A DNA stretch of 42,145 bases from an uncultured Phocaeicola sp. (GCA_944321335.1 CALUKX010000019.1:1-42145), one strand, 5' to 3'. Shown: positions 1 through 8,632, counted from the stretch's first letter. The notes: generated by a model from the sequence alone, not told the origin. Numbers and translations: made by a program.

Positions 1-69
1 TGATAGGATGCAGGTGTAAAGGTAGAGATACCAAAGCCGAGCATTACTAATTGCCCGTACACTTTCCTT
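1..69 (+). rRNA. 23S rRNA, 3' end (partial)
   Basis: The first ~69 bases align by eye with the 3' end of 23S rRNA. The block GATAGG...GGTGTAAAGGTAG, followed by GCCGAGCATTACTAATTGCCCGTAC, corresponds to the E. coli tail that contains GGTGTGTAAGCGC and GAGCTAACCGGTACTAATGAACCGTG. The gene starts before the window. The exact 3' end (about 67-70) is an estimate. The 5S gene follows 113 bases later, as in a normal 16S-23S-5S operon. Confidence 0.85.
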
Positions 70-80
70 ATCCTCCTTGG

Positions 81-110
81 ATGGATACATGGATGATGGA
101 TACATGGATG
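81..110 (+). repeat. 15-bp tandem duplication in the 23S-5S spacer
   Basis: ATGGATACATGGATG occurs twice back to back (81-95 and 96-110) and is followed by a partial third copy (ATGTATACC). It lies between the 23S end and the 5S gene, so it is part of the rRNA precursor spacer. The word ATGGATACAT also recurs in shifted form inside the unit, giving the spacer a low-complexity look. Confidence 0.85.
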
Positions 111-182
111 ATGTATACCTTTAGCGAAAAGGCTGCTAAGGATTATGATTGCTTGTGAAGTCATGAATATATAAAGGATATT

Positions 183-293
<111 letters not shown>

Positions 294-298
294 ACATA

Positions 299-332
299 AG
301 CCTCGAGGTTTTAGAACTTCGGGGCTTTTTTT
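299..332 (+). terminator. rRNA operon terminator
   Basis: GCCTCGAGGTT, loop TTAG, AACTTCGGGGC, then seven T. The stem is 11 bp with G-U pairs. It lies directly behind 5S. The T tract runs into the stop codon (331-333) of the convergent minus-strand gene, so the two transcription units end on the same bases. Confidence 0.9.
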
Positions 333-864
333 ATATTGTAGCTTCAAGTTCTTTTATAATCTGATTTCTGATAGCTTTCATTCCAGGAGTGAGTAAATCG
401 GGTTCCATAATTTCCAGATTCATTTTCAACTCATTTTTCAATTCTGGGAGATTTTTACATAATTTGTATGCTAGCTTTATACTCAATGATTTTATTCCGG
501 TCGTTTCCTTACTTTTCATCATCCGCTTTATACAGAAATCGAAAAAGTCTATTCTATAGTTTTCTTCCTTTATAGTTTGCTTGGATAGTATAGTCAGGAT
601 AAGCCGACGTAATGTGGTATCTGGAGTATGCATCACCATTTCCATCAAATCACCTTGATTTTTGATAAACCATGAATTATTAGAAGAGTCGAACTGACAT
701 AGAATCCATGCTGCATTTGTATTGATCCGTTTGTCTGTATCTGAAAGAAAAAGATAAAGGCTTTTTTTCAGTTTGTCTTGTTTTAAAATATAGTGATATA
801 TGGCTTCAATCTCATTTTTATGGAGTTTCTCTTCCAGATATTTTTTCAAATCACCTTTATTCAT
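331..864 (-). CDS. Conserved-looking helical protein of unknown function
   Basis: A 177-residue protein that I do not recognise with confidence. It begins MNKGDLKKYLEEKL and is predicted by eye to be almost entirely alpha-helical. It is rich in Lys and Leu, with repeated amphipathic helices such as TNAAWILCQF and TTLRRLILTIL that resemble HEAT/ARM-type units. There is no signal peptide or membrane segment, so it should be cytosolic. Its stop codon overlaps the T tract of the rRNA terminator. The next minus-strand gene upstream (deacetylase, from 972) is separated by a large perfect hairpin, so it is probably a separate unit, although I see no TAnnTTTG box just upstream. HEAT-like is an inference from the helix pattern only. 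Confidence 0.75.
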   Translation of the reverse strand: MNKGDLKKYLEEKLHKNEIEAIYHYILKQDKLKKSLYLFLSDTDKRINTNAAWILCQFDSSNNSWFIKNQGDLMEMVMHTPDTTLRRLILTILSKQTIKEENYRIDFFDFCIKRMMKSKETTGIKSLSIKLAYKLCKNLPELKNELKMNLEIMEPDLLTPGMKAIRNQIIKELEATI

Positions 865-918
865 TGTTTTTTATAAAAGGTTGTAGAGTAAAGTTTCTGT
901 ATTAGATTTAAGAAAGTA

Positions 919-962
919 CCCTTCCAGTTCCTTCATTAAAACCCATGAAGGAACTGGAAGGG
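919..962 (-). terminator. Perfect 18-bp hairpin after the deacetylase gene
   Basis: The arms at 919-936 and 945-962 are exact reverse complements (CCCTTCCAGTTCCTTCAT and its complement) with an 8-base loop. It begins 10 bases after the stop of the minus-strand deacetylase. On the minus strand it is followed only by a weak T-rich stretch (TACTTTCTT), so it may terminate inefficiently or protect the mRNA 3' end. Confidence 0.7.
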
Positions 963-971
963 TGCGAACAT

Positions 972-1946
972 TTATTTTTTCTTTATAGTAACAATACCAG
1001 TATCCGGTACTACATTGATTAAAATCTTATGGTCTACAATTTCCGCTTCAATTTCCTTTCCTTCGCATGTAACCGTTGCTTCCGACCAATTGCTAGGGAG
1101 AGGGTATGAAACCGTAACAGGAGTCTTGTAAATGTCATTTGGAAGGTTATCATTTACCGTAAAGCTTATTTCTTTTCTGCTACGTCGGATTTCCTTGATT
1201 TTTGCATTGTCTCTTTCTTTTGCATAACATATGTAGTCTTTGAAGGTCGTTATCCAAAATGCCGGATTTTTCCGGGTATATTCCAATGATTGCTCCAATG
1301 CTTCGGACGATAATGGTGAATATCCCGGTCCGTTATCAATTTCATGAATCAACAGGATACAGCATCCCTTTTGTTGAAGGGTCTTATCGAACAGTTTGGT
1401 CAGTTCTTCTCCTGTTGTCAGGCTGGACTCCGAACCGACGACAATCGAACTGATACGCATGAAATTGTCGGGAGTAGCTTTTTCTATCTGCCCTGAACAA
1501 ATACGTGCTCCGATGTAATATTTTTCGGTTATGGAATCGCTGGGTGCATTACAATATGGATAGGCCAGTGTATGAACCTTTTCACCGGTCTTCGAGAAAA
1601 TGAGTTGGTTAGATTCACGATATTCGTTTGCCGCTACACTATCATTCAGATTACAGTGTGTTAACGTATGACTGGCTACTTCATGGCCGTTTCCGCACAC
1701 CTGTTTAAGCACATTCCAATCGGGGTTGAAAACTTCAGCCACAAAGAATGTTGCCGGTGCTTTGTATCGGTCCAATATCGGGATGGCGGTAGTAAACTGA
1801 TTGGGACAGGCGTCGTCGAATGTATAGCAGATTGCTGCCTGTTTGTCGTTTTGCCAAGTCGTGATGATGGGTCGGTCTGATTGTGGAGTATTGGCTTGTA
1901 TAGAAAGAAAACAGCCGGTTAAGATGGTCAGGAATGTGGTTTTCAT
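972..1946 (-). CDS. Exported NodB-type polysaccharide deacetylase family protein
   Basis: A 324-residue protein with an N-terminal signal peptide (MKTTFLTILTGCFLSIQA) and a carbohydrate esterase 4 (NodB) domain at about residues 35-240. Visible motifs are TFDDA (Asp44-Asp45; most relatives have TFDDG) and SHTLTH (His93, His97). The Asp and two His normally bind the metal. These enzymes remove acetyl groups from sugars, often GlcNAc or xylan. The C-terminal ~80 residues look like a small beta domain (VTVSYPLPSNWSEATVTCEGKEI). It lies downstream of nadB, with an intrinsic terminator between them and no clear promoter box of its own. The substrate is not inferable; the Ala in place of Gly after the metal Asp is a mild oddity. 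Confidence 0.85.
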   Translation of the reverse strand: MKTTFLTILTGCFLSIQANTPQSDRPIITTWQNDKQAAICYTFDDACPNQFTTAIPILDRYKAPATFFVAEVFNPDWNVLKQVCGNGHEVASHTLTHCNLNDSVAANEYRESNQLIFSKTGEKVHTLAYPYCNAPSDSITEKYYIGARICSGQIEKATPDNFMRISSIVVGSESSLTTGEELTKLFDKTLQQKGCCILLIHEIDNGPGYSPLSSEALEQSLEYTRKNPAFWITTFKDYICYAKERDNAKIKEIRRSRKEISFTVNDNLPNDIYKTPVTVSYPLPSNWSEATVTCEGKEIEAEIVDHKILINVVPDTGIVTIKKK

Positions 1947-1960
1947 ATCAGTTTAAGATT

Positions 1961-2011
1961 AAAAAAAGGTTTTCTCCCGTTGAAGTCATACTTCTGGCAG
2001 GAGAAAACCTT
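1961..2011 (-). terminator. nadB terminator
   Basis: Read on the minus strand, AAGGTTTTCTCC (2011-2000) pairs with GGAGAAAACCTT (1977-1966) in a perfect 12-bp stem, with an inner GAAG/CTTC extension, and runs into a T7 tract (1967-1961). It begins 11 bases after the nadB stop codon. Confidence 0.85.
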
Positions 2012-2022
2012 GGTTATGTTGA

Positions 2023-3603
2023 TTATTTATGTTTTTCGTCCGGATGCGGATAGTCGATGGTATAATGCAATCCACGGCTTTCCTTGCGTTCCATTGCCTG
2101 GCGTGTAATCAGGTAGCCTACATTGATCATGTTACGTAGCTCGCAGATTTCACGGGAAGCCTTTACTCGTTTGAACAGGCGTTCGGTTTCTTCGTAAAGG
2201 ATATCCAGGCGGTTCCAGGCACGTACCAGACGGATATTGCTTCGTACGATACCTACATAGGCTTCCATAATCTGGTTTACTTCCTTCATGCTTTGGGTAA
2301 TCAGGATACGTTCCTCGTTGCTGATGGTTCCTTCTGCATCCCATTCCGGGATGTCTTCGTTGAAATCATAGCGGTCGAGTACGCTCAATGCATGTTTGGC
2401 TGCCGCATCTGCATAAACGATAGCTTCAATCAACGAGTTTGATGCCAAGCGGTTACCTCCGTGAAGGCCGGTACAGGAACATTCGCCCAAAGCATACAGG
2501 CGTTTGATGCTTGACTGTCCGTCAAGGTCGACCTTGATGCCACCGCACAGATAATGTGCCGCAGGGGCAACAGGTATATAATCTTTGGTGATATCAATAC
2601 CTAAGCTAAGACACTTCTTGTAGATGTTCGGGAAGTGTTTCTTCGTTTCTTCCGGATCCTTGTGTGTTACATCCAGATATACATAGTCTTCACCACGTTG
2701 TTTCATTTCGCTGTCGATAGCGCGGGCAACAATATCACGTGGTGCCAACGACAGACGGGGATCGTATTTCTGCATGAATTCTTCTCCTGCCAGGTTCTTC
2801 AGTACTGCGCCGTAACCACGCATCGCTTCGGTAATCAGGAAGCTTGGACGGTCGCCCGGATGATACAGGGCTGTGGGATGGAACTGGATAAATTCCATAT
2901 CCTTTACCAAGCCTTTGGCACGGTAAACCATGGCGATACCGTCGCCGGTAGCAACCAATGGGTTGGTAGTATGCGTATATACAGCTTCACAACCGCCTGT
3001 AGCCATGACGGTTACTTTCGACAGGAATGTATCCACGTCGCCGGTCTCTTCGTTCAGCACGTATGCACCGAAACATTTGATGCCCGGAGTATGACGGGTC
3101 ACGATAATACCCAGGTGGTGTTGGGTTATGATTTCTACAGCATAATGGTTACTGAAAACGGTAATGTTCGGATGCTGTTTTACCGTTTCAATCAGACTTG
3201 TCTGGATTTCGGCTCCGGTATTATCCTTGTGGTGGAGGATACGGAATTCGGAATGTCCGCCTTCCTTGTGCAAGTCGAACTCCCCGTTTTCCTTCTTGTC
3301 GAAGTTTACTCCCCATTTGATCAACTCCTCAATTTGAGAAGGTGCGTTTCGGACCACTTTTTCAACTGCGGCGGGATCACTGATCCAGTCGCCTGCAACC
3401 ATAGTGTCGTGGATGTGTTTCTCGAAATTGTCAACCTTCAGATTGGTGACCGAAGCGATACCTCCTTGAGCATAGTAGGTATTGGCTTCCTCTAGTCCGG
3501 CCTTGCAGATCAGTGCAACCGAACCTTTATGCGCCACTTTCAGCGCAAAGCTCATTCCGGCTATTCCTGAACCGATAACGAGAAAATCGAATTTTCTGAC
3601 CAT
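2023..3603 (-). CDS. nadB: L-aspartate oxidase
   Basis: A 526-residue flavoprotein that oxidises L-aspartate to iminoaspartate, the first step of de novo NAD synthesis, in the cytosol. The N-terminus has the FAD dinucleotide-binding motif VIGSGIAGMSFAL. Other typical elements are TYYAQGGIA, GGHSEFRILHHKD, the FQFHPTAL segment, and HGGNRLASNSLIEA near the FAD site. These distinguish it from succinate dehydrogenase flavoprotein, together with the absence of sdhB/C. I start at ATG 3603 (MVRKFDFLVIG); the longer upstream reading adds 37 residues without homology and would run over the promoter. The partners nadA and nadC are not in the window. A -7 box lies 21 bases upstream. Confidence 0.95.
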   Translation of the reverse strand: MVRKFDFLVIGSGIAGMSFALKVAHKGSVALICKAGLEEANTYYAQGGIASVTNLKVDNFEKHIHDTMVAGDWISDPAAVEKVVRNAPSQIEELIKWGVNFDKKENGEFDLHKEGGHSEFRILHHKDNTGAEIQTSLIETVKQHPNITVFSNHYAVEIITQHHLGIIVTRHTPGIKCFGAYVLNEETGDVDTFLSKVTVMATGGCEAVYTHTTNPLVATGDGIAMVYRAKGLVKDMEFIQFHPTALYHPGDRPSFLITEAMRGYGAVLKNLAGEEFMQKYDPRLSLAPRDIVARAIDSEMKQRGEDYVYLDVTHKDPEETKKHFPNIYKKCLSLGIDITKDYIPVAPAAHYLCGGIKVDLDGQSSIKRLYALGECSCTGLHGGNRLASNSLIEAIVYADAAAKHALSVLDRYDFNEDIPEWDAEGTISNEERILITQSMKEVNQIMEAYVGIVRSNIRLVRAWNRLDILYEETERLFKRVKASREICELRNMINVGYLITRQAMERKESRGLHYTIDYPHPDEKHK

Positions 3604-3623
3604 AATGTTTGTATATCTTGGTG

Positions 3624-3631
3624 CAAAACTA
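3624..3631 (-). promoter_or_regulatory. Promoter -7 box for nadB
   Basis: On the minus strand TAGTTTTG (3631 to 3624) matches the Bacteroides TAnnTTTG consensus and sits 21 bases before the chosen ATG, predicting a very short leader. No convincing -33 TTTG is seen at the expected distance. Confidence 0.55.
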
Positions 3632-3737
3632 CAAAAAAACTGATTTAAGCCGATTGTAGTGAGATATTTTTTGCATAGAATTAAGGGATAAACTGTAGAA
3701 TTGATTATCTTCACAGAGATTTAATTAAGAGATTTCC

Positions 3738-4172
3738 ATGAGCAGAACCTTTCATACTATAGTGGGCTGGTGGTATTGGGCTTTGATCCTGATATCTTCG
3801 GCTGCGATGTTTTATTATTTCTGGGTACATGTAACCTGGGCTACCATTGTTTTGGCTTTAGTCGTTATCCTGGAGATTGAGATGTTGATCCATACCCGAT
3901 ACATCGTTACGGACGACAATAAGTTGAAAGTGGAAAGCGGACGGTTCATTGCCAAGACCGAGATGGAGCTGGAACGTATTGAAAGTATCCGGAAAGTCCG
4001 TTGCATGGCCTTTTTCGAACCGGCGCTGTCGTTCGAGCGTTGCGAAATCTGTTACAGGAAAAAAAACGGTCAGACTGCTTTGGTCCGTATTTCTCCCCAA
4101 AATCCGGATGAGTTTATCCGTTGGGTATTGAAAAGGAATCCGAAGATTCAGGTTCCGGGAAAGAATGTTTGA
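3738..4172 (+). CDS. Membrane-anchored bacterial PH-domain protein (YyaB-like)
   Basis: A 144-residue protein with two adjacent N-terminal membrane segments (about residues 13-30 and 34-52: WWYWALILISSAAMFYYFW and ATIVLALVVILEI), followed by a ~85-residue soluble domain. That domain has the pattern TRYIVTDDNKLKVESG...IESIRKV...ISPQNPDEFIRWVLKRNP, which is characteristic of the bPH_4 / YyaB-like PH family. The function of this family is unknown. It is first in a plus-strand run with lpdA and dacB (58 bp to lpdA). It is divergent from nadB, with a 134-bp shared intergenic region. The family assignment is from memory of the motif layout. Confidence 0.8.
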   Translation: MSRTFHTIVGWWYWALILISSAAMFYYFWVHVTWATIVLALVVILEIEMLIHTRYIVTDDNKLKVESGRFIAKTEMELERIESIRKVRCMAFFEPALSFERCEICYRKKNGQTALVRISPQNPDEFIRWVLKRNPKIQVPGKNV

Positions 4173-4230
4173 TTATCATCATGGCTTTTGATGGGAAACA
4201 TATATCTGTCTAAATCTAAATTAAACGACT

Positions 4231-5571
4231 ATGAAATACCAATTGGCGATTATCGGTGGCGGTCCGGCCGGTTATACGGCAGCCGAGGCAGCCGGAAAGG
4301 CGGGACTGAGTGTGGTCTTGTTTGAGAAGAACTCTTTGGGCGGCGTTTGTCTGAATGAAGGTTGCATACCTACAAAGACTTTGTTGTATTCGGCTAAAAT
4401 GTACGACCATGCCCTTCAGGCAGCGAAGTACGGAGTTTCCGCTGACGAAGTCTCTTTCGATTTGGGCAAGATTGTGGCCCGTAAGTCGAAAGTGGTCCGC
4501 AAATTGGTATTGGGTATCAAGGCGCGTCTGGAGGGGCAACATGTGACGATTGTCAATGGAGAGGCACGGATTATCGACCGCCATTCCATCGCATGTGGGG
4601 AGGAAACCTATGAATTCGATAAGCTGATTCTTTGTACAGGAAGCCGTTCGGCTATCCCTCCTATCCCCGGTATCGATAAGGTTAATTATTGGACCCATCG
4701 TGAGGCTCTCGACAACAAGGAGCTTCCTCATTCGCTTATCGTTATCGGTGGCGGTGTAATCGGAATGGAATTCGCTTCGTTCTTCTGCAGTTTGGGCGTT
4801 AAGGTGACTGTCGTTGAAATGTTGGATGAGATTCTTGGTGGAATAGACAAGGAAATGGCTTCAGCCCTTCGTGCCGAATATACCAAAAAAGGTATAACAT
4901 TCCTGCTCGGTGCCCATGTGACCGGTGTACTTGAAAATGCGGGGGAAATTTATGTAAATTACGAACTGAACGGTACGAATGCTACCTTGACTTCCGAAAG
5001 GCTGTTGGTCAGCACCGGACGTAAACCTGTCATGGACGGATTCGGATTGGAAAATCTGAAGCTGGATTATACTATACGTAATTGGGTGAAAGTCGATGAG
5101 CATATGCAGACTTCCGTGCCGGGCATTTATGCCTGTGGCGACTTGAACGGTGTTTCTTTGTTGGCCCATACGGCAGTAAGGGAAGCGGAAGTGGCTGTCC
5201 ATCATATCTTGGGTATAAATGATGCGATGAGCTATCGGGCAATTCCGTCGGTTGTCTATACCAATCCGGAAATAGCATCGGTAGGAAAGTCGGAAGAAGC
5301 TTTGGCTAAGGGAGGAACCGCCTATCGGACCATCAGGCTTCCGATGGCCTACTCCGGCCGTTTCGTTGCAGAGAATGAAGGGACAAACGGTATATGCAAG
5401 GTACTTGTCGACGAAAAGGACAGGATACTGGGGGTACATATACTAGGGAATCCGGCATCCGAACTGATTGTGCAGGCCGGGATGATGATTGACGACGGCC
5501 GTACTTATAAGGAATGGAAACGGTATGTATTCCCTCATCCGACAGTCGGAGAGATATTTAAAGAATTGTAA
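4231..5571 (+). CDS. lpdA: Dihydrolipoyl dehydrogenase (E3)
   Basis: A 446-residue pyridine nucleotide-disulfide oxidoreductase. It has an N-terminal FAD motif IIGGGPAGYTAAEAA, the redox disulfide GGVCLNEGCIPTK (Cys40, Cys45), a central NAD motif IGGGVIGMEFASFF, an FAD-binding YACGDLNG segment, and a C-terminal dimerisation domain with the catalytic pair in HPTVGE (His436, Glu441). E3 reoxidises lipoyl groups of 2-oxoacid dehydrogenase or glycine cleavage complexes. No E1/E2 or gcv genes are adjacent, so which complex it serves is open. It is slightly shorter than the usual ~470 residues. It probably shares a transcript with the PH-domain gene before it and dacB 30 bp after it. Confidence 0.93.
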   Translation: MKYQLAIIGGGPAGYTAAEAAGKAGLSVVLFEKNSLGGVCLNEGCIPTKTLLYSAKMYDHALQAAKYGVSADEVSFDLGKIVARKSKVVRKLVLGIKARLEGQHVTIVNGEARIIDRHSIACGEETYEFDKLILCTGSRSAIPPIPGIDKVNYWTHREALDNKELPHSLIVIGGGVIGMEFASFFCSLGVKVTVVEMLDEILGGIDKEMASALRAEYTKKGITFLLGAHVTGVLENAGEIYVNYELNGTNATLTSERLLVSTGRKPVMDGFGLENLKLDYTIRNWVKVDEHMQTSVPGIYACGDLNGVSLLAHTAVREAEVAVHHILGINDAMSYRAIPSVVYTNPEIASVGKSEEALAKGGTAYRTIRLPMAYSGRFVAENEGTNGICKVLVDEKDRILGVHILGNPASELIVQAGMMIDDGRTYKEWKRYVFPHPTVGEIFKEL

Positions 5572-5601
5572 TCGATTTATTATAGAATAGGAACTTATTT
5601 C

Positions 5602-7002
5602 ATGAAAATAAAGGAAATTGTTGCGGTTATGCTGTGTTTACTCTTTTCTGGAGTGAAGGCACAGTCTTTGACTGAGAAGTTGGATGAATTTGTTTCTTCT
5701 TCCGAGCTTCTGGAGACGTCAGAAGTCGGAATTTCGGTGTACGACCTGACCGCTGGGAAACCGGTCTATACTCATCAGGACAAGAAATTGTACCGGCCGG
5801 CCTCCATCGAGAAAATCATAACGACAGTTACCGCTTTAGCCAGACTGGGGACAGGATTCAAGTTCCAGACGGGGTTGGCATACACAGGAACAATCACTCG
5901 CGACAGTGTTCTGTATGGTGATCTTTATGTAGTGGGCGGATTCGATCCGGAGTTCATGGAAGACGATCTGGGCCGGTTTACAAAATCTGTCTATAATGCC
6001 GGAATCCGTAAGGTTGAAGGAAAACTCATCGGTGATGTTTCACTTACAGATTCCATTTATTGGGGACCGGGTTGGTCGTGGGACGATACACCTTACTCAT
6101 TCCAACCTTACCTGTCGCCTTTGATGTTGAATCGGGGGTGTGTCACCGTATGTCTGACTCCTGCCGCCAAGGGAGAGAAACCGGAAGTGGAGATACAGCC
6201 GGAATCGGACTATTATTCGGTAGATAACCAGGCTTTCAGTCTGGAACCTGACAGCGGAAAGCTGGTTGTTACCCGTAATTGGCTGTCTAATGGAAACCGG
6301 ATTGTCATCAAAGGGAATGTAAGTCGAAAGACCAGCAGAACCATCAATATGTATTCATCGAAAGACTTTTTTCTGAATACATTCGCTTATCAGCTGCGTC
6401 AGCAAGGTATTCGTGTCGACAGTGTTTCATACGGTTTGTGTCCGGAGGAAAAGACTACCTTGTATACGATACGACGCCCGCTTGTACCTGTATTGTACCG
6501 GGCGTTAAAGAATAGCGACAATCTGGCCGCTGAATCGATTTTCTATCAATTGGGAATCGAACGCTCGAAAGAGCCCTATTCGGGAACGTACGAATCGTTG
6601 GGAGCAATCTGTTCTTTTATGGAAAATGTGATTGGCAAGCAATTCGACGATTACAAGATACTTGACGGTAGCGGCGTATCTTTGTACAATTATATTTCGC
6701 CGGAACTGTTGATGGAGTATCTTAAATATGCCCATGCCCATCCTGCCATCTTCAAGCCGTTCTATGATGCACTGCCTGTTGCCGGAGTTGACGGAACATT
6801 AGGGGGAAGAATGAAGAAGACCAAGGCTTTCCGCAATGTCCGTGCCAAGACCGGAACCGTTACCGGCATCAGTTCATTGGCCGGTTATGTAACTACAGCC
6901 AACAAGCATCTGCTGGCCTTTGTCATCATCAATCAAAATGTGCTGAAGAGTAAGGAGGCGAGAAAATTCCAGGACAATATTTGTGAAATATTGGCGAAAT
7001 GA
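5602..7002 (+). CDS. dacB: D-alanyl-D-alanine carboxypeptidase/endopeptidase (PBP4 type, S13)
   Basis: A 466-residue exported protein with signal peptide MKIKEIVAVMLCLLFSGVKAQ. All three penicillin-binding motifs are present: SxxK at Ser68-Ile-Glu-Lys71 (RPASIEK), SxN at Ser305-Asp-Asn307 and KTG at Lys416-Thr-Gly418 (RAKTGTVTG). The large insert between SxxK and SxN is typical of the S13 (DacB/PBP4) family. It trims or opens peptidoglycan cross-links in the periplasm. It starts 30 bp after lpdA, suggesting a shared transcript, although the two functions are unrelated. Confidence 0.93.
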   Translation: MKIKEIVAVMLCLLFSGVKAQSLTEKLDEFVSSSELLETSEVGISVYDLTAGKPVYTHQDKKLYRPASIEKIITTVTALARLGTGFKFQTGLAYTGTITRDSVLYGDLYVVGGFDPEFMEDDLGRFTKSVYNAGIRKVEGKLIGDVSLTDSIYWGPGWSWDDTPYSFQPYLSPLMLNRGCVTVCLTPAAKGEKPEVEIQPESDYYSVDNQAFSLEPDSGKLVVTRNWLSNGNRIVIKGNVSRKTSRTINMYSSKDFFLNTFAYQLRQQGIRVDSVSYGLCPEEKTTLYTIRRPLVPVLYRALKNSDNLAAESIFYQLGIERSKEPYSGTYESLGAICSFMENVIGKQFDDYKILDGSGVSLYNYISPELLMEYLKYAHAHPAIFKPFYDALPVAGVDGTLGGRMKKTKAFRNVRAKTGTVTGISSLAGYVTTANKHLLAFVIINQNVLKSKEARKFQDNICEILAK

Positions 7003-7017
7003 TATAAAAGAAATTTG

Positions 7018-7025
7018 TATATTTG
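7018..7025 (+). promoter_or_regulatory. Promoter -7 box for the SDR gene
   Basis: TATATTTG fits TAnnTTTG exactly. It lies 65 bases before the ATG at 7091 and 15 bases after the dacB stop, so the dehydrogenase is probably transcribed independently. A weak -33-like TTGG is at 6991. A small CACC...GGTG hairpin could form in the leader. Confidence 0.55.
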
Positions 7026-7090
7026 CTCACCTTCGGTTAGAAGCGTTTATAAAAGGGTGTTATTTAGTAACAATATAAATCAAAAAAATT

Positions 7091-7885
7091 ATGGTTAATT
7101 TTTCACTTGAAGGTAAAGTAGCTCTCGTAACAGGAGCTTCTTATGGAATCGGCTTCGCCATTGCAACCGGTTTTGCAAAGGCTGGTGCAACTATCGTTTT
7201 TAACGATATCAAACAGGAATTGGTAGACAAAGGTTTGGCTGCCTATAAGGAATTGGGTATCAACGCTCACGGTTATGTTTGCGACGTTACAAACGAAGAA
7301 GCTGTAAATGCATTCATCGCTCAGGTAGAAAAAGAATTTGGTGTAATCGATATCCTGGTAAACAATGCAGGTATCATCAAACGTATCCCGATGTGTGAAA
7401 TGTCGGCAGCAGAATTCCGTCAGGTTATCGACGTTGACCTGAACGCTCCGTTCATCGTTTCTAAAGCTGTCATTCCGGGAATGATCAAGAAAGGTCACGG
7501 TAAGATTATCAACATCTGTTCTATGATGAGTGAATTGGGTCGTGAAACTGTATCCGCTTATGCTGCCGCTAAGGGAGGTTTGAAGATGTTGACACGTAAC
7601 ATCGCTTCTGAATACGGTGAATACAACATCCAGTGTAACGGTATCGGCCCGGGTTATATCGCAACTCCGCAGACTGCTCCGTTGCGTGAACGTCAGCCGG
7701 ACGGTTCACGTCATCCGTTCGATTCATTCATCGTTGCCAAGACTCCGGCTGCCCGTTGGGGTACTCCGGAAGACTTGATGGGTCCTGCTGTATTCCTGGC
7801 ATCGGACGCTTCCAACTTCGTTAACGGACATGTATTGTACGTTGATGGTGGTATCTTGGCTTACATTGGCAAGCAGCCTAAATAA
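7091..7885 (+). CDS. SDR-family oxidoreductase, gluconate 5-dehydrogenase-like
   Basis: A 264-residue classical short-chain dehydrogenase/reductase. The cofactor motif is TGASYGIG (residues 14-21), the NNAG structural motif is present, and the catalytic pair is Tyr157-x3-Lys161 (SAYAAAKGG). The C-terminal HVLYVDGG is typical of the gluconate 5-dehydrogenase / 2-deoxy-D-gluconate 3-dehydrogenase (Gno/IdnO/KduD) branch. Such enzymes interconvert keto-sugar acids with NAD(P)H in the cytosol. No kduI or sugar-acid lyase is nearby to fix the substrate. It has its own promoter and a bidirectional terminator. Codon choice (GGT, CGT, AAC, ATC) looks like that of a well-expressed gene. Confidence 0.85.
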   Translation: MVNFSLEGKVALVTGASYGIGFAIATGFAKAGATIVFNDIKQELVDKGLAAYKELGINAHGYVCDVTNEEAVNAFIAQVEKEFGVIDILVNNAGIIKRIPMCEMSAAEFRQVIDVDLNAPFIVSKAVIPGMIKKGHGKIINICSMMSELGRETVSAYAAAKGGLKMLTRNIASEYGEYNIQCNGIGPGYIATPQTAPLRERQPDGSRHPFDSFIVAKTPAARWGTPEDLMGPAVFLASDASNFVNGHVLYVDGGILAYIGKQPK

Positions 7886-7910
7886 GTAAGTATTATACTT
7901 ATATAAAACG

Positions 7911-7940
7911 AGAGCCGACATCCTTCCGGATGCCGGCTCT
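7911..7940. terminator. Bidirectional terminator between convergent genes
   Basis: AGAGCCGACATCC, loop TTCC, GGATGCCGGCTCT: a 13-bp stem with one mismatch, lying between the stops of the plus-strand SDR gene (7885) and the minus-strand deacetylase (7959). It is followed by AATTGTCTTTA on the plus strand and by CGTTTTATA on the minus strand. Confidence 0.8.
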
Positions 7941-7958
7941 AATTGTCTTTATATCTGT

Positions 7959-8570
7959 CTATTCGAATACCTTGAACTGGTAGCCTTGTTCCAAGAGCCA
8001 TTCGATGGAGCGTGGCAAGGCATATTTCATGTTCTTTTCTGACTTGATTGAATCGTGGAAGGTAATGATTGAACCGTTGCGGACATATTTCTTCAGTTTC
8101 TCGAATACTTGCGGACCGTTCAGACGCTTGCTGTAATCGCGTGTCACTACATCCCACATCACAATCTTATATTTACGTTTCAGTACCATATATTGCAACC
8201 AGCGCATATGTCCGTGTGGGGGGCGGAAAAGGTCGGTCTTCAGATATTCATTGGCTTTGTCTGCATTTGCCAGATAGTTTTTGCTCAGGTACTCTGAACC
8301 ACGGATATGATTGAATGTATGATTTCCTATCCGATGTCCCCTTTCCACTACCATTTGGTATTCTTTCGGATGCTTTCTCACATTATCGCCTACCATAAAG
8401 AAGGTCGCTTTGATGCCATACTTGTCGAGCAAGTCCAATACCCAAGGGGTTATTTCCGGAATCGGACCGTCATCAAAAGTCAGATAGACTGATTTCTCGT
8501 TCTTGTCCATTCTCCATAATGCACTCGGGTAAATCCAACGGAGCAATAAAGGGGGTTGTTCTATAAGCAT
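7959..8570 (-). CDS. NodB-type polysaccharide deacetylase
   Basis: A 203-residue carbohydrate esterase 4 protein. It shows the complete NodB motif set: TFDDGP (Asp33, Asp34), GNHTFNH (His84, His88), FRPPHGH, MWDVVTRDY and a late IITFHDS. The N-terminus MLIEQPPLLLRWIYPSALWRM is hydrophobic but not a clear signal peptide, so it may be membrane-associated. I choose ATG 8570; the longer in-frame start at 8600 falls inside a strong hairpin. It follows the DUF2723 gene by 62 bp and may be co-transcribed with it. Substrates of this subfamily are commonly N-acetylated sugars of peptidoglycan or lipid-linked glycans; none can be assigned here. Confidence 0.88.
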   Translation of the reverse strand: MLIEQPPLLLRWIYPSALWRMDKNEKSVYLTFDDGPIPEITPWVLDLLDKYGIKATFFMVGDNVRKHPKEYQMVVERGHRIGNHTFNHIRGSEYLSKNYLANADKANEYLKTDLFRPPHGHMRWLQYMVLKRKYKIVMWDVVTRDYSKRLNGPQVFEKLKKYVRNGSIITFHDSIKSEKNMKYALPRSIEWLLEQGYQFKVFE

Positions 8571-8594
8571 GGTGTTTGTATATGTAAGATAATA

Positions 8595-8627
8595 GCTCAT
8601 CCAGAGGAAACAATCCTCTGAATGAGC
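8595..8627 (-). terminator. Hairpin between the DUF2723 gene and the deacetylase
   Basis: GCTCATCCAGAGGA (8595-8608), a five-base loop, then the complementary arm at 8614-8627, with one mismatch in 14 pairs. It begins 6 bases after the stop of the minus-strand DUF2723 gene. On the minus strand it is followed by TATTATCTTAC rather than a clean T tract. It may therefore be a partial terminator or an mRNA 3'-end stabiliser that lowers expression of the downstream deacetylase. Confidence 0.6.
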
Positions 8628-8632
8628 ATTCT

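Noticed and set aside
2635-3495. 286-codon plus-strand frame over nadB
   Set aside because: Shadow of nadB with no promoter or homology.
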